From NCBI GenBank assembly GCA_902597335.1, contig CACJXK010000004.1:1-57980 (forward strand): a stretch of DNA of 57,980 nt, written 5' to 3'. The notes under the pieces were generated by a model that was not told where the DNA came from, made no database searches, and saw only the letters and a list, made by a program, of their open reading frames with translations. The DNA comes from an uncultured Pelagibacteraceae bacterium. Its GTDB lineage: Bacteria; Pseudomonadota; Alphaproteobacteria; Pelagibacterales; Pelagibacteraceae. Below, piece after piece: positions 34,575 through 43,099 of this stretch; the first letter of the stretch is position 1; each line of letters starts with the position of its first letter. A program made the translations under genes and the position numbers.

Positions 34575-36980
34575 ATGCAAAATCATGCAAAAGTAGTCAT
34601 CATAGGTGGCGGCGTAGTAGGCTGTTCCATTCTTTATCATTTATCAAAGTTTGGTTTAAAAGATTGTATTCTTCTTGAAAGAAATGAACTCACATCTGGA
34701 TCCTCTTGGCATGCAGCTGGAAATGTACATGTGATTTCATCTGATCCAAATATTTCTAGAATGATGGCTTATACAATCGGATTGTACAAAGAAATTGAAA
34801 AAGAGTCTGGCCATTCAGTTGGATTCAAACCAAGTGGGGGATTTTATTTGGCTTCAAATGATGTTTGGGCGGATTATTTAAAAAGAGAGAGGTCTAAAGC
34901 AAGATATATGGGTCTTGACCAAGAGTTTGTTTCTTTAGAGGAAGTAAAAAAGAAAAATCCTTTAATTGATCCATCAAGATACCTTCTGGCATTATGGGAC
35001 CCTATTGATGGGGAAGTAGATCCATCGGGCGTAACTTATGCTTTTGCAAAAGCAGCAAAAGTTCATGGTGGAAAATATTATACACATACAGTTGTAAAAG
35101 ACACAAAACAAAAAGAGGATGGAACTTGGGATGTGATAACTGACAAGGGTAATATAAAAGCAGAAATAGTTATTAACGCTGGAGGTTTATGGGCAAGAGA
35201 AGTTGGGCAGCTTGCAGGAATTAATCTACCAGTTCAACCAATGGAGCATCACTACTTAATCACTGAAGCTATTCCAGAAATTGAAGCAATGGGTGATCAA
35301 AGAATTCCTATTGGAACTGATTTTGAAGGTAACATTTATTTTAGACAAGAAGGAAAAGGAATGCTTCTTGGAACTTATGAACCAAAATCAACACCATGGA
35401 AGGTTGAAGGAACACCTATGAATTTTGGTCATGAGTTATTAGAACCAAAACTAGATAATATTCAAGATAGATTAGCAATAGGTTTTGAAAGAATGCCAGC
35501 GTTAGAAAAGGCAGGAATTAAAAATATTGTAAATGGGCCTTTTACTTTTGGACCTGATGGATCACCATTAATTGGTCCTGTTCCCGGAATGAAAAATTAT
35601 TGGGTAGCAGTGGGTGTAATGGCTGGTTTTTGTCAAGGAGGAGGAGTTGGAAAATGTATTGCTGAATGGATAATTGACGGAGAACCATCAATAGATGTTT
35701 GGGCAATGGATGTTGCAAGATTTGGAGATTATGCATCACCTCAATACGGAACAATTAAATCTTCTGAAAATTATGAACGAAGATTTATTATGACATTTCC
35801 AAATGAAACTTTACCAAAAGGAAGAAAACAAAAAACAACAGCTCTTTATGATCGGTTTGTAGAACAAGGAGCGGTTATGGGAGACAGCTTTGGTTTAGAA
35901 AATGTTTTGTGGTTTGCAAATGATAAAAAAGATGCATACGAAGAGCCAACTATAAAAAGATCTAGATCGCATAATTATGTCTCCAAAGAAGTTATTAATG
36001 TAAGAGAAAATGTTGGTTTTATTGAAGTTGCTAATTTTTCAAAACATCAATTTAAAGGAAAAGATGCAAGAAAATTTTTAGATCATATTATGGCAGGTAA
36101 ACTTCCAAATCCTGGAAGAATATCGTTATCTCCAATGTTATCTTATAGAGGAAAATTATGTGGCGATCTTACAGTTTCATGCCTTGATGAAAACGAATTT
36201 ATGGTTTTTGGTTCAGGTGCAGCTCAAGAAATGCATAGACGTTGGTTTGAAAGCCATTTAGATAAATTTAATGTTGAATATAAAAATAGATCAGATGAAT
36301 TTCATGGAATATCTATAGCAGGACCTAATTCGAGAAAAGTTTTAGAAAAAATAGTTAGAGACGATGTATCTAATGAAAAATTTAGATTTAGAGACTCAAG
36401 AAGAATGTTTGTTGGAGGTGTTCCAGCAATTATAAACCGAATTTCATTCACGGGTGAACTTGGTTATGAAATATATGTTGCGCCACATTTCCAAATTAAA
36501 CTTTATGAGGAGTTAATGGAGGCGGGAAAAGAATTTGGTATTAAACCTTTTGGTGGAAGAGCTTTAATGTCTATGAGACTAGAGAAAAATTGGGGCGCAT
36601 GGACTTTAGACTATCGACCTGATTTTACTGCTAAAGAAACTGGATTAGATAGTTTCATTAATTGGAACAAAGAATTTATTGGTAAAGAAAAAGCTAAGCA
36701 AGACAATAGCTCGAATAGATTAGTTCCTTTAATAATTCAAACAAACGACATAGATGTCACAAACAATGAAGCAGTAATGAAGGGAGATAATAGCATTGGG
36801 TATATTACTTCAGGTGGATTTGCTCATTTTGTAAATAAAAGTGTTGCTTTTTCATATCTAGATCAAAAAAATTTATCATCTGAAGATGGAATACAAGTAG
36901 AAATTAATGGTGATTTATTCAATTGTTCAATTATCAAAGAACCACTTTATGATCCAAGTGGAGAAAAAATGAGAGGGTAA
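34575..36980 (+). CDS. Dimethylglycine dehydrogenase-type flavoprotein (first copy)
   Basis: 801 residues: FAD-binding domain with GGGVVG (11-16), the SGSSWHAAG block in which H46 corresponds to the histidine carrying covalent FAD, a DAO-type oxidoreductase domain to about residue 430, and a C-terminal GcvT-like folate-binding domain. It oxidises dimethylglycine to sarcosine, delivering the one-carbon unit to THF and electrons to ETF. bhmT, whose product is dimethylglycine, is directly upstream, which makes this the best DMGDH candidate of three copies in the window. Sarcosine dehydrogenase activity is an alternative, less needed because SoxBDAG is encoded. Confidence 0.88.
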   Translation: MQNHAKVVIIGGGVVGCSILYHLSKFGLKDCILLERNELTSGSSWHAAGNVHVISSDPNISRMMAYTIGLYKEIEKESGHSVGFKPSGGFYLASNDVWADYLKRERSKARYMGLDQEFVSLEEVKKKNPLIDPSRYLLALWDPIDGEVDPSGVTYAFAKAAKVHGGKYYTHTVVKDTKQKEDGTWDVITDKGNIKAEIVINAGGLWAREVGQLAGINLPVQPMEHHYLITEAIPEIEAMGDQRIPIGTDFEGNIYFRQEGKGMLLGTYEPKSTPWKVEGTPMNFGHELLEPKLDNIQDRLAIGFERMPALEKAGIKNIVNGPFTFGPDGSPLIGPVPGMKNYWVAVGVMAGFCQGGGVGKCIAEWIIDGEPSIDVWAMDVARFGDYASPQYGTIKSSENYERRFIMTFPNETLPKGRKQKTTALYDRFVEQGAVMGDSFGLENVLWFANDKKDAYEEPTIKRSRSHNYVSKEVINVRENVGFIEVANFSKHQFKGKDARKFLDHIMAGKLPNPGRISLSPMLSYRGKLCGDLTVSCLDENEFMVFGSGAAQEMHRRWFESHLDKFNVEYKNRSDEFHGISIAGPNSRKVLEKIVRDDVSNEKFRFRDSRRMFVGGVPAIINRISFTGELGYEIYVAPHFQIKLYEELMEAGKEFGIKPFGGRALMSMRLEKNWGAWTLDYRPDFTAKETGLDSFINWNKEFIGKEKAKQDNSSNRLVPLIIQTNDIDVTNNEAVMKGDNSIGYITSGGFAHFVNKSVAFSYLDQKNLSSEDGIQVEINGDLFNCSIIKEPLYDPSGEKMRG

Positions 36981-37609
36981 TGGCCCAAAAAGATGTAGGT
37001 AATAAAGTTCCAATTTATAAATTAAAAGAAACAAAAGAGGTCATGGATTTTTATGACGAATGGGGTCTGGATAATAAATATGATAAAGATATGGTTGAAT
37101 GGAATTATACTGGCCCAAAGGAAACAGTAGAAGTTTTCAATAAACATCAAAAAGAAAAAGATATTAATATTTATGATGCCGGATGTGGAACTGGATTGGT
37201 TGGTGTAGAATTGAAAAAGTATGGTTTCACTAATTTTTTTGGTGCTGATCTATCCCAAAAACTTTTAGATTTGGTTCCAAATAACCTTTATAAAAAATTA
37301 GATAAAGTAGATTTAAATAAACCAATCAAGGAAAAGGATGATCAATATGATGCTTTAATGTGTGTGGGCACATTTACTTTTGGACATGTAAAACCACCTG
37401 CGTTAGATGAGTTTATTAGAATTACTAAAAATAAAAGTCTAATTTGTTTCACTATTAACGAGGGAATATATGAGGAATATGGATTTGATAAAAAAATTAA
37501 ACAATTAAAAAATGAAAATAAATGGAAAGAAATAGAGTTTTTTAAATCTGATTATATTGCTAGTAAAGATGTAAATGCATGGCTTGGTCTATATGAAGTG
37601 ACAAAATAA
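36980..37609 (+). CDS. SAM-dependent methyltransferase, METTL27-like
   Basis: 209-residue class I methyltransferase. YDAGCGTGLVG (65-75) is the SAM-binding loop, and the N-terminal FYDEWGLDNKYDKD matches the METTL27/WBSCR27 group (YD.W...YD.D). It overlaps dmgdh by one base and precedes the Rieske oxygenase gene by 1 base, so it is embedded in the betaine operon. Its substrate is not evident: small amine, protein or metabolite are all possible. It is not the glycine/sarcosine methyltransferase family by motif. Confidence 0.8.
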   Translation: MAQKDVGNKVPIYKLKETKEVMDFYDEWGLDNKYDKDMVEWNYTGPKETVEVFNKHQKEKDINIYDAGCGTGLVGVELKKYGFTNFFGADLSQKLLDLVPNNLYKKLDKVDLNKPIKEKDDQYDALMCVGTFTFGHVKPPALDEFIRITKNKSLICFTINEGIYEEYGFDKKIKQLKNENKWKEIEFFKSDYIASKDVNAWLGLYEVTK

Positions 37610-37610
37610 A

Positions 37611-38786
37611 ATGTCATCAATTTATAAAATTATAGATAAAAAAAAATTAGATATAGTTAAGAGACCAATTTCTAAAGCACATGGACTTCCTAACGAATGT
37701 TATACAAGTAAAGATTATACTTTAATAGAAAGAGAGAAAATATTTGAAAATAAATGGACTGTAATAGGAGTAGCAAGTTCTTTGCCAAATATCGGCGATG
37801 TAAAACCATTTAACTTGTTAGGACTGCCATTATTTTTAGTAAGGAATAAAAAAAATCAGATAAAAGTTTTTCATAACGTCTGTAGTCATAGAGGAGTAAA
37901 GCTAGTAAGCAAAAAAGGCAATATTAGAAATGTTATTAGATGTCCTTATCATTCATGGTCATACACATCAGATGGAAATCTAATTGCAACACCTCATATA
38001 GGTGGGATGAACCAACATAGTAGCCCGAAATTTAAAAAAGATAAAAACAATTTAAAAGAAATAAGATCATATGTTTGGTTAGATTTAATTTTTATTAATA
38101 TCAGCAACAACGAAATTCCATTTGAAAAATATATTAAACCCTTAAGTGATAGGTGGGCTAAATTTTGGAAAAAAAAAGATAGAAAATTAATTAATCATGC
38201 AAATGATTTTGGTTATTTTAAATTAAATGCAAAATGTAATTGGAAATTTGCAATTGAAAATTATTGTGAAAGTTATCATTTGCCATGGGTTCATCCAGGT
38301 TTAAATTCTTATTCAAAAATTGAAGATCACTATCATATTCAAGGATTACCAAACCGCTTTGCAGGCCAAGGCACAGTTGTTTACAATCCAAAATTTAAAG
38401 GTAAGAAAAAATTTCCTTGCTTTCCTAACTGGCCCAAAGAAAAAGAAAATATTGCAGAGTATGTAGCTTTGTTTCCCAATGTTATGTTAGGTATACATAA
38501 AGATCATTTCTACGCATATTGGTTAGAACCCATTAGTCATAAAAAAACTTTAGAGCACATGGAAATATATTATGTAGGTGAAAAAGCCGCAAAATCATTA
38601 GAATTTAAATCATTAAGAAAACAAAATCATAAATTGTGGGAAGATATTCAAAAAGAAGATGTAGGTATAATTCAAAGAATGCAATTAGGCCGCAACTCAC
38701 ATGCATATAATGGTGGAAATTTTTCTCCTGATATGGATAATCCTACACATCAATTTCACAAGTGGGTGGCAACTCACATTGTGTAG
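37611..38786 (+). CDS. Rieske-type oxygenase, glycine betaine/carnitine monooxygenase-like
   Basis: 391-residue oxygenase subunit. The Rieske cluster is bound by C91-x-H93 (CSHRG) and C111-x-x-H114 (CPYH). The mononuclear iron site is in ENYCESYHLPWVHPG, where H223 and H228 are the ligands and E220 is the likely bridging residue. GbcA removes one methyl of glycine betaine as formaldehyde, and CntA cleaves carnitine. The neighbours favour glycine betaine, but related trimethylated compounds are possible. The reductase partner (GbcB) is missing from the window. It follows the methyltransferase gene by 1 base. Confidence 0.82.
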   Translation: MSSIYKIIDKKKLDIVKRPISKAHGLPNECYTSKDYTLIEREKIFENKWTVIGVASSLPNIGDVKPFNLLGLPLFLVRNKKNQIKVFHNVCSHRGVKLVSKKGNIRNVIRCPYHSWSYTSDGNLIATPHIGGMNQHSSPKFKKDKNNLKEIRSYVWLDLIFINISNNEIPFEKYIKPLSDRWAKFWKKKDRKLINHANDFGYFKLNAKCNWKFAIENYCESYHLPWVHPGLNSYSKIEDHYHIQGLPNRFAGQGTVVYNPKFKGKKKFPCFPNWPKEKENIAEYVALFPNVMLGIHKDHFYAYWLEPISHKKTLEHMEIYYVGEKAAKSLEFKSLRKQNHKLWEDIQKEDVGIIQRMQLGRNSHAYNGGNFSPDMDNPTHQFHKWVATHIV

Positions 38787-38800
38787 AAAGTGCGAAATAT

Positions 38801-39241
38801 ATGTACAGACCTTTACCAGATGCATTAACAATAAAAAGTTCACCAATCGAAGGTTTGGGATTATTCGCAACCAAAGAAATTAAAGCTAATACTTTTATCG
38901 GAATTACTCACATAAGAGATGAGCAGTTTGAAAATAAATATATAAGAACTCCATTAGGTGGTTTTTATAATCATTCTGACAATCCTACAGTTCAAAGAAT
39001 GGTATCAAATATTTTACCTACATTAAAATTTGGTGATCCAATTGATCCTACCGCAAAAGCAAAAAAATTTAACGAAAATGATGATAATTTAGAAAACATG
39101 TATTATAATTTAAGAGAGAAACCAGACGCAAAATATTTTTTTATGGTTTCAATAAAAGATTTGAAACCAGGAGATGAGCTTTGTGCAAATTATAATTTAT
39201 ACACCTATCCAAAAACAGGAGTTGGTGTACAGATGTTATAG
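38801..39241 (+). CDS. SET-domain protein, 146 aa
   Basis: 146 residues from the ATG at MYRPLPDA. An in-frame ATG 39 bases earlier would overlap the Rieske gene and adds no conserved residues. The SET-fold landmarks are present: GLGLFATKEIKANTFIG, YNHSDNP (the N-H-S core motif) and GDELCANYNLY. SET proteins are lysine methyltransferases. A bacterial one inside a betaine operon could methylate a local protein, or have been recruited for a small substrate. It lies 2 bases before the DddP-like gene. Confidence 0.78.
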   Translation: MYRPLPDALTIKSSPIEGLGLFATKEIKANTFIGITHIRDEQFENKYIRTPLGGFYNHSDNPTVQRMVSNILPTLKFGDPIDPTAKAKKFNENDDNLENMYYNLREKPDAKYFFMVSIKDLKPGDELCANYNLYTYPKTGVGVQML

Positions 39242-39243
39242 GG

Positions 39244-40479
39244 ATGAAGTTTAACAGAAAAATTCTTTCAGAAAACCAACCAATTAAGAAATATATTTCA
39301 AAAAAAAGATTAAGAGAAGATGAAATAGATTTTGACGAACTTAGATCTTATAGACTTGACAGATTAAGAAATGAATTAAAGAAAAATAATATAGAGGCAT
39401 GTATTTTATTTGATCCAGTAAATGTAAGGTATGCATTAGACACTGTAAATATGAGTGTTTATAATATGCATAATCTTACAAGATATTGCTTTATCCCTGT
39501 TGATGGTCCAACAATATTATATGAATATTTTAATTGTGAAATATTATCTAAAGGTCTCAATTTAATAGATGAAATAAGACCAGCAATTACTTGGGATTAT
39601 TTTAGCAATGGTGACCAATCAGAGTTGCAACTTAAAAAATGGGTCAATGAAGTAAATGATTTATCTAACTCTTATTTTAAAAGTAAAAAAATCGCAATTG
39701 ATGTAATCAATGGTCCAGCCGTAAATGAGCTTAATAAAAAAGGAATTCAAGTTTTAGAAGCGAAAAAAATACTTGAACAGGCTAGAGTTATTAAATCGTC
39801 TGAAGAAATTAAATGCATGCGAGCAGCTTTAGATGTTGCTGATATTGGAATAATTAAAATGAGAGATTATTTGAAATCAGGAATTACTGAAGATGAGTTA
39901 TGGTCGATTTTACATAAAACGAACATTGAAAATGGTGGAGAGTGGATAGAGTGTAGAATATTATCTTCAGGCTCTAGAACCAATCCTTGGATGCAAGAAA
40001 GTAGTAATAAGATTATTCAAGATGGTGAGATCGTATCCTTTGATACAGATATGGTAGGCCCTTATGGATATTGTGCAGATATTTCTAGAGCTTTTGTTTG
40101 TGGAAATAAATTTAATGAACATCAAAAAAAAATTTATTCAACAGCAGTTGAGCAGATTGACTATAATTCAAGATTAATTAAAGATGGAGTATCATTTAGA
40201 GAATTTACTGAAAAGGCATGGATACTTCCTGAAAAATATTACGGAAATAGATATTCAGTCATGCTTCATGGAATAGGTTTATGTGATGAGTGGCCAGCAA
40301 TTAGATATCCGACTGATGGTGGAGAAAGAAGCGGTATATTTCAAAAAAATATGACAATTACCCTAGAAAGTTATATCGGCGAAGTTGGAGGTCATGAGGG
40401 AGTGAAATTAGAACAACAATATTTAGTTGGCGAAAATGGGTTAGAATTAATGTCTCATCATCCTTTAGAACAAATTTAA
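39244..40479 (+). CDS. dddP: DddP-like DMSP lyase candidate (M24 fold)
   Basis: 411 residues, M24 (creatinase/aminopeptidase P) fold. It follows DddP closely: FDPVNVRYALDT (56-67), NGGEWIECRILSSGSRTNPW and HGIGLCDEW. By alignment with DddP, the iron ligands would be D267, D279, H342, E375 and E390, and the catalytic Asp (D377 in the Ruegeria lacuscaerulensis enzyme, as I recall) is D348. All are present with nearly the same spacing. DddP cleaves DMSP to DMS and acrylate. Ordinary M24 peptidases keep similar ligands, so the call rests on the GGEWIE...TNPW and GLCDEW blocks. Upstream is a SET gene; the stop overlaps the next start by 1 base. Confidence 0.7.
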   Translation: MKFNRKILSENQPIKKYISKKRLREDEIDFDELRSYRLDRLRNELKKNNIEACILFDPVNVRYALDTVNMSVYNMHNLTRYCFIPVDGPTILYEYFNCEILSKGLNLIDEIRPAITWDYFSNGDQSELQLKKWVNEVNDLSNSYFKSKKIAIDVINGPAVNELNKKGIQVLEAKKILEQARVIKSSEEIKCMRAALDVADIGIIKMRDYLKSGITEDELWSILHKTNIENGGEWIECRILSSGSRTNPWMQESSNKIIQDGEIVSFDTDMVGPYGYCADISRAFVCGNKFNEHQKKIYSTAVEQIDYNSRLIKDGVSFREFTEKAWILPEKYYGNRYSVMLHGIGLCDEWPAIRYPTDGGERSGIFQKNMTITLESYIGEVGGHEGVKLEQQYLVGENGLELMSHHPLEQI

Positions 40480-40886
40480 TGAAAATAATTTTAATTATGG
40501 GTTTGCCCGGGGCTGGCAAAACAACATTGGCAGAAGAACTTGCTCCAAAACTTAATGCAAAAAGATTAAATGCTGACGAAGTTAGAAAACAAGCAAATGA
40601 TTGGGATTTTTCTGAAGAGGGTAGAAAAAGACAAGCTAAAAGAATGGCAGACTTTGCTTTAAAGCTGAAAGATCATGGAAATTATGTTGTGGCAGATTTT
40701 ATTTGCCCAACACCAGAAGCAAGAAGTTTATTCCCTGCAGATTTTGTTATTTGGGTAGATACTATTAAAGAAGGAAGGTTTGACGATACTAATCAAATGT
40801 TTGTTAAACCTGAAAAATATGATTTTCATGTAACTACTCAAGATGCTAAGGTTTGGGCAGATAAAATAATTAAGGAGATATCATAA
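40479..40886 (+). CDS. Adenylylsulfate-kinase-like P-loop kinase, 135 aa
   Basis: 135-residue P-loop kinase with Walker A GLPGAGKTT (8-16) followed by LNADEVRKQANDWDFS, which corresponds to the APS-kinase stretch D-G-D-x-x-R. It is shorter than CysC (about 200), with no lid region extension. The start overlaps the dddP-like stop by 1 base, and the stop overlaps the nucleotidyltransferase start by 1 base. That gene has its own strong Shine-Dalgarno sequence (AAGGAGA) within this gene. Possibly it phosphorylates a nucleotide or APS-like metabolite; the substrate is unknown. Confidence 0.75.
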   Translation: MKIILIMGLPGAGKTTLAEELAPKLNAKRLNADEVRKQANDWDFSEEGRKRQAKRMADFALKLKDHGNYVVADFICPTPEARSLFPADFVIWVDTIKEGRFDDTNQMFVKPEKYDFHVTTQDAKVWADKIIKEIS

Positions 40887-41260
40887 TGAGTTATGAATGG
40901 GACAATAAAAAACCAACAGCACAAATGCTTGGAAGATGGCAGCCATTTCATGAGGGTCACTATGCTTTATTTAAAGAGATCATCAAAAAGACTGGTCAAG
41001 TGTGTATTCAAATAAGAGACGTTCAAGGAGTTGATGACAATCCATTTGACTTTGAAACAGTAAAAAAAAATATTGAAAATAAATTAAATCCTGAATTTAA
41101 AGGAAGATTTAAAATAATGATGGTGCCAAATATTACAAATATTTGTTACGGGAGAGGAGTTGGTTACAAAATTGAGGAGATAGTTTTATCTGAAGAAATA
41201 CAAAAAATTTCTGCTACAAAAATTAGAGCTAAAATGCGAGAAGATGGTGAGTTAAAATAA
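40886..41260 (+). CDS. Cytidylyltransferase-like nucleotidyltransferase, 124 aa
   Basis: 124 residues with the HxGH motif (FHEGH, 22-25, after GRWQPF) and the ISATKIRAKMR motif (108-118) of the cytidylyltransferase superfamily. Members such as NMN adenylyltransferase join a nucleotide to a phosphate compound. It is smaller than NadD or NadM. The tight coupling with a P-loop kinase-like gene suggests the two act in sequence. No substrate can be read from the sequence. Confidence 0.78.
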   Translation: MSYEWDNKKPTAQMLGRWQPFHEGHYALFKEIIKKTGQVCIQIRDVQGVDDNPFDFETVKKNIENKLNPEFKGRFKIMMVPNITNICYGRGVGYKIEEIVLSEEIQKISATKIRAKMREDGELK

Positions 41261-41267
41261 CTTCAAT

Positions 41268-42041
41268 ATGAATGTAAAAACAAAAAAATTAGGAAACGGA
41301 ATTATAAATGTAATAATTAATGATCCTAAAACTTATAATTCACTGTCATTTAAAACTTTAAGAGATCTTTTGAATACTTTTACTCGATTAGATAAGGATG
41401 ATAATACAAGAGTAATAATATTAGAGGGATCTGGTAAAGGATTCAGCGCTGGCCATAATCTTAAAGAGGTTAGTGGAATTAAAAATAGGTCAAATCACTT
41501 AAAATTATTTAATCTTTGCTCAAAATTAATGATGAAAATTGTTGAAGGAAAGAAACCTGTTATTGCAAAAGTACATGGCGCAGCTTATGCAGCTGGATGT
41601 CAGTTAGCTGCAAGTTGTGATCTAGCTTACAGTACAACAAATGCCACCTTTGCAACACCAGGAGTAAATATTGGACTTTTCTGCAGTACTCCAATGGTTG
41701 CTGTAAGTAGAAAAGTAACTCGTAAAATTATGATGAAGATGCTTCTGACTGGAGATCCTATAAATGCAAAATACGCTAAGGAAATTGGTTTGATTAATGA
41801 TTGTTTTTCAAACAAAAAACTAAATGCAGAAGTTTTAAAAATTGCAAAAAAAATTTCTTCAAAATCAAATCTAACAATTAAAATTGGAAAACAAGCTTTT
41901 TATAAACAATTAGAGATGCCACTAGGAGATGCTTATAAGTTTACAAGTAAAATGATGACTGTAAATATGGCTTCACAAGATGCAAAAGAGGGAATATCGG
42001 CTTTTTTACAAAAAAGAAAACCTAGTTGGAAAAATAAATAA
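41268..42041 (+). CDS. Crotonase-fold protein, ECHDC3-like, without canonical glutamates
   Basis: 257 residues, enoyl-CoA hydratase/isomerase fold. AGHNLKEV (61-68) and the oxyanion-hole region are intact. In canonical hydratase the two catalytic glutamates lie at positions that here are Q112 (AAGCQLAASCD) and G132 (TPGVNIGLFCSTP), so standard hydration chemistry is unlikely. The GLFCSTP block is characteristic of ECHDC3-type proteins. It may be a thioesterase, isomerase or something else. Although near the DddP-like gene, it should not be assumed to be AcuK-type acryloyl-CoA hydratase. Confidence 0.85.
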   Translation: MNVKTKKLGNGIINVIINDPKTYNSLSFKTLRDLLNTFTRLDKDDNTRVIILEGSGKGFSAGHNLKEVSGIKNRSNHLKLFNLCSKLMMKIVEGKKPVIAKVHGAAYAAGCQLAASCDLAYSTTNATFATPGVNIGLFCSTPMVAVSRKVTRKIMMKMLLTGDPINAKYAKEIGLINDCFSNKKLNAEVLKIAKKISSKSNLTIKIGKQAFYKQLEMPLGDAYKFTSKMMTVNMASQDAKEGISAFLQKRKPSWKNK

Positions 42042-42062
42042 TAGCTATTAAGAAAGAAAATA

Positions 42063-42530
42063 ATGAACGATAATGAGATTAAATCTATTTTAAGAAAATC
42101 AAAAACAATAGCTATGATTGGAGTGAGCTCTGAAAAAAAAGGAGAGGATAGAAAAAATCTTAAGAGAAAACCAGCAAATGTTGTTATGAAATATATGCAA
42201 AATTTTGGTTATAAAGTTATTCCTATTAACCCTTTTGCAGTTGGTGAGATTGTAAATGGGGAAAAAATGATCGAAAGTTTAGATAAGATAAAGGAAGAAA
42301 TAGATATAGTTGATGTTTTTAGACCCTCAAAAGAGGCTGAAGGAATTGCAAAGGAAGCAATTAAAAAAGGAACAAAAGTTTTATGGTTACAATACGGAAT
42401 TCACAGTGAGGAGGCAAAAGTTTTAGCAGATAAAGAAAATATCCAATTTATTTCCAATAGATGTATAAAACAGGAGTATCAAAAACTTTTTCAAAAATCT
42501 AATCCAGTTTTTCCAGTCCTTAAAGATTAA
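42063..42530 (+). CDS. CoA-binding domain protein (YccU type)
   Basis: 155-residue protein with a Rossmann-like CoA-binding domain: IAMIGVSSEKKG near the N-terminus, FGYKVIPINPF, and DIVDVFRP. The YccU/CoA-binding family has no defined reaction. The next gene starts at the overlap TAATG. It lies in the run of small genes after the crotonase-fold gene. Confidence 0.85.
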   Translation: MNDNEIKSILRKSKTIAMIGVSSEKKGEDRKNLKRKPANVVMKYMQNFGYKVIPINPFAVGEIVNGEKMIESLDKIKEEIDIVDVFRPSKEAEGIAKEAIKKGTKVLWLQYGIHSEEAKVLADKENIQFISNRCIKQEYQKLFQKSNPVFPVLKD

Positions 42531-43099
42531 TGAAAAAAGTATTTTTGGTATATGGGCATTACAACGATAAATCTTTTAATTCTGCTATAAAAGATAATTT
42601 CATAAAATCTGCTAAAGAAAATGGTCATTTAGTTGAATGTGTAGATTTATATAAAGAAAAATTTGATCCAGTATATGCTGGTGAAAATGCTGATGATATT
42701 GTCTTGGATCACAGAAGAAAAATTGACGATTCTGACTTAATTGTTCTAGTTGCTCCTATATGGAATTATAGAATGCCTGCTATTGTAGAAGGTTGGATCG
42801 ATAAGGTTTTAGCGCCACCCTGGGCTTTTTCATTTAAGAAACTTTTTGGCAATTATGGGTATGCTGTTGGTAAACTAAAAAGCAAAAAAGCTTTGATTTT
42901 TTGCACATATGGTTCACCCAGATTCTCAATTTCAGATTTTTTTTTAAATTTACCCCTTAGGAGAATTAAAAAAGGTATTTTTAATAAGTGTGGTATTTAT
43001 GACATTACCTATAAACGATATTTTGCTGTACCATTTGTATCGAATGAAAAAAGAATTGAGTTTTTGGAGGATGTTAAAAATACAGCCAGACATTTATAG
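42530..43099 (+). CDS. NAD(P)H dehydrogenase (quinone)-like flavodoxin-fold protein
   Basis: 189 residues of the NQO1/MdaB-like flavodoxin family: N-terminal VFLVYGHYNDKSF, then LVAPIWNYRMPAIVEGWID in the FMN/substrate region and LIFCTYGSP. These enzymes reduce quinones or other acceptors with NAD(P)H. The end overlaps the start of the DUF4864-like gene by 29 bases in another frame. Confidence 0.85.
   Translation: MKKVFLVYGHYNDKSFNSAIKDNFIKSAKENGHLVECVDLYKEKFDPVYAGENADDIVLDHRRKIDDSDLIVLVAPIWNYRMPAIVEGWIDKVLAPPWAFSFKKLFGNYGYAVGKLKSKKALIFCTYGSPRFSISDFFLNLPLRRIKKGIFNKCGIYDITYKRYFAVPFVSNEKRIEFLEDVKNTARHL

Noticed and set aside
39244..40479. Ordinary Xaa-Pro peptidase or creatinase
   Set aside because: The GGEWIE/TNPW and GLCDEW blocks agree better with DddP, though a phylogeny is required to be sure.
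41268..42041. AcuK-type acryloyl-CoA hydratase
   Set aside because: Both catalytic glutamate positions are occupied by Gln and Gly.
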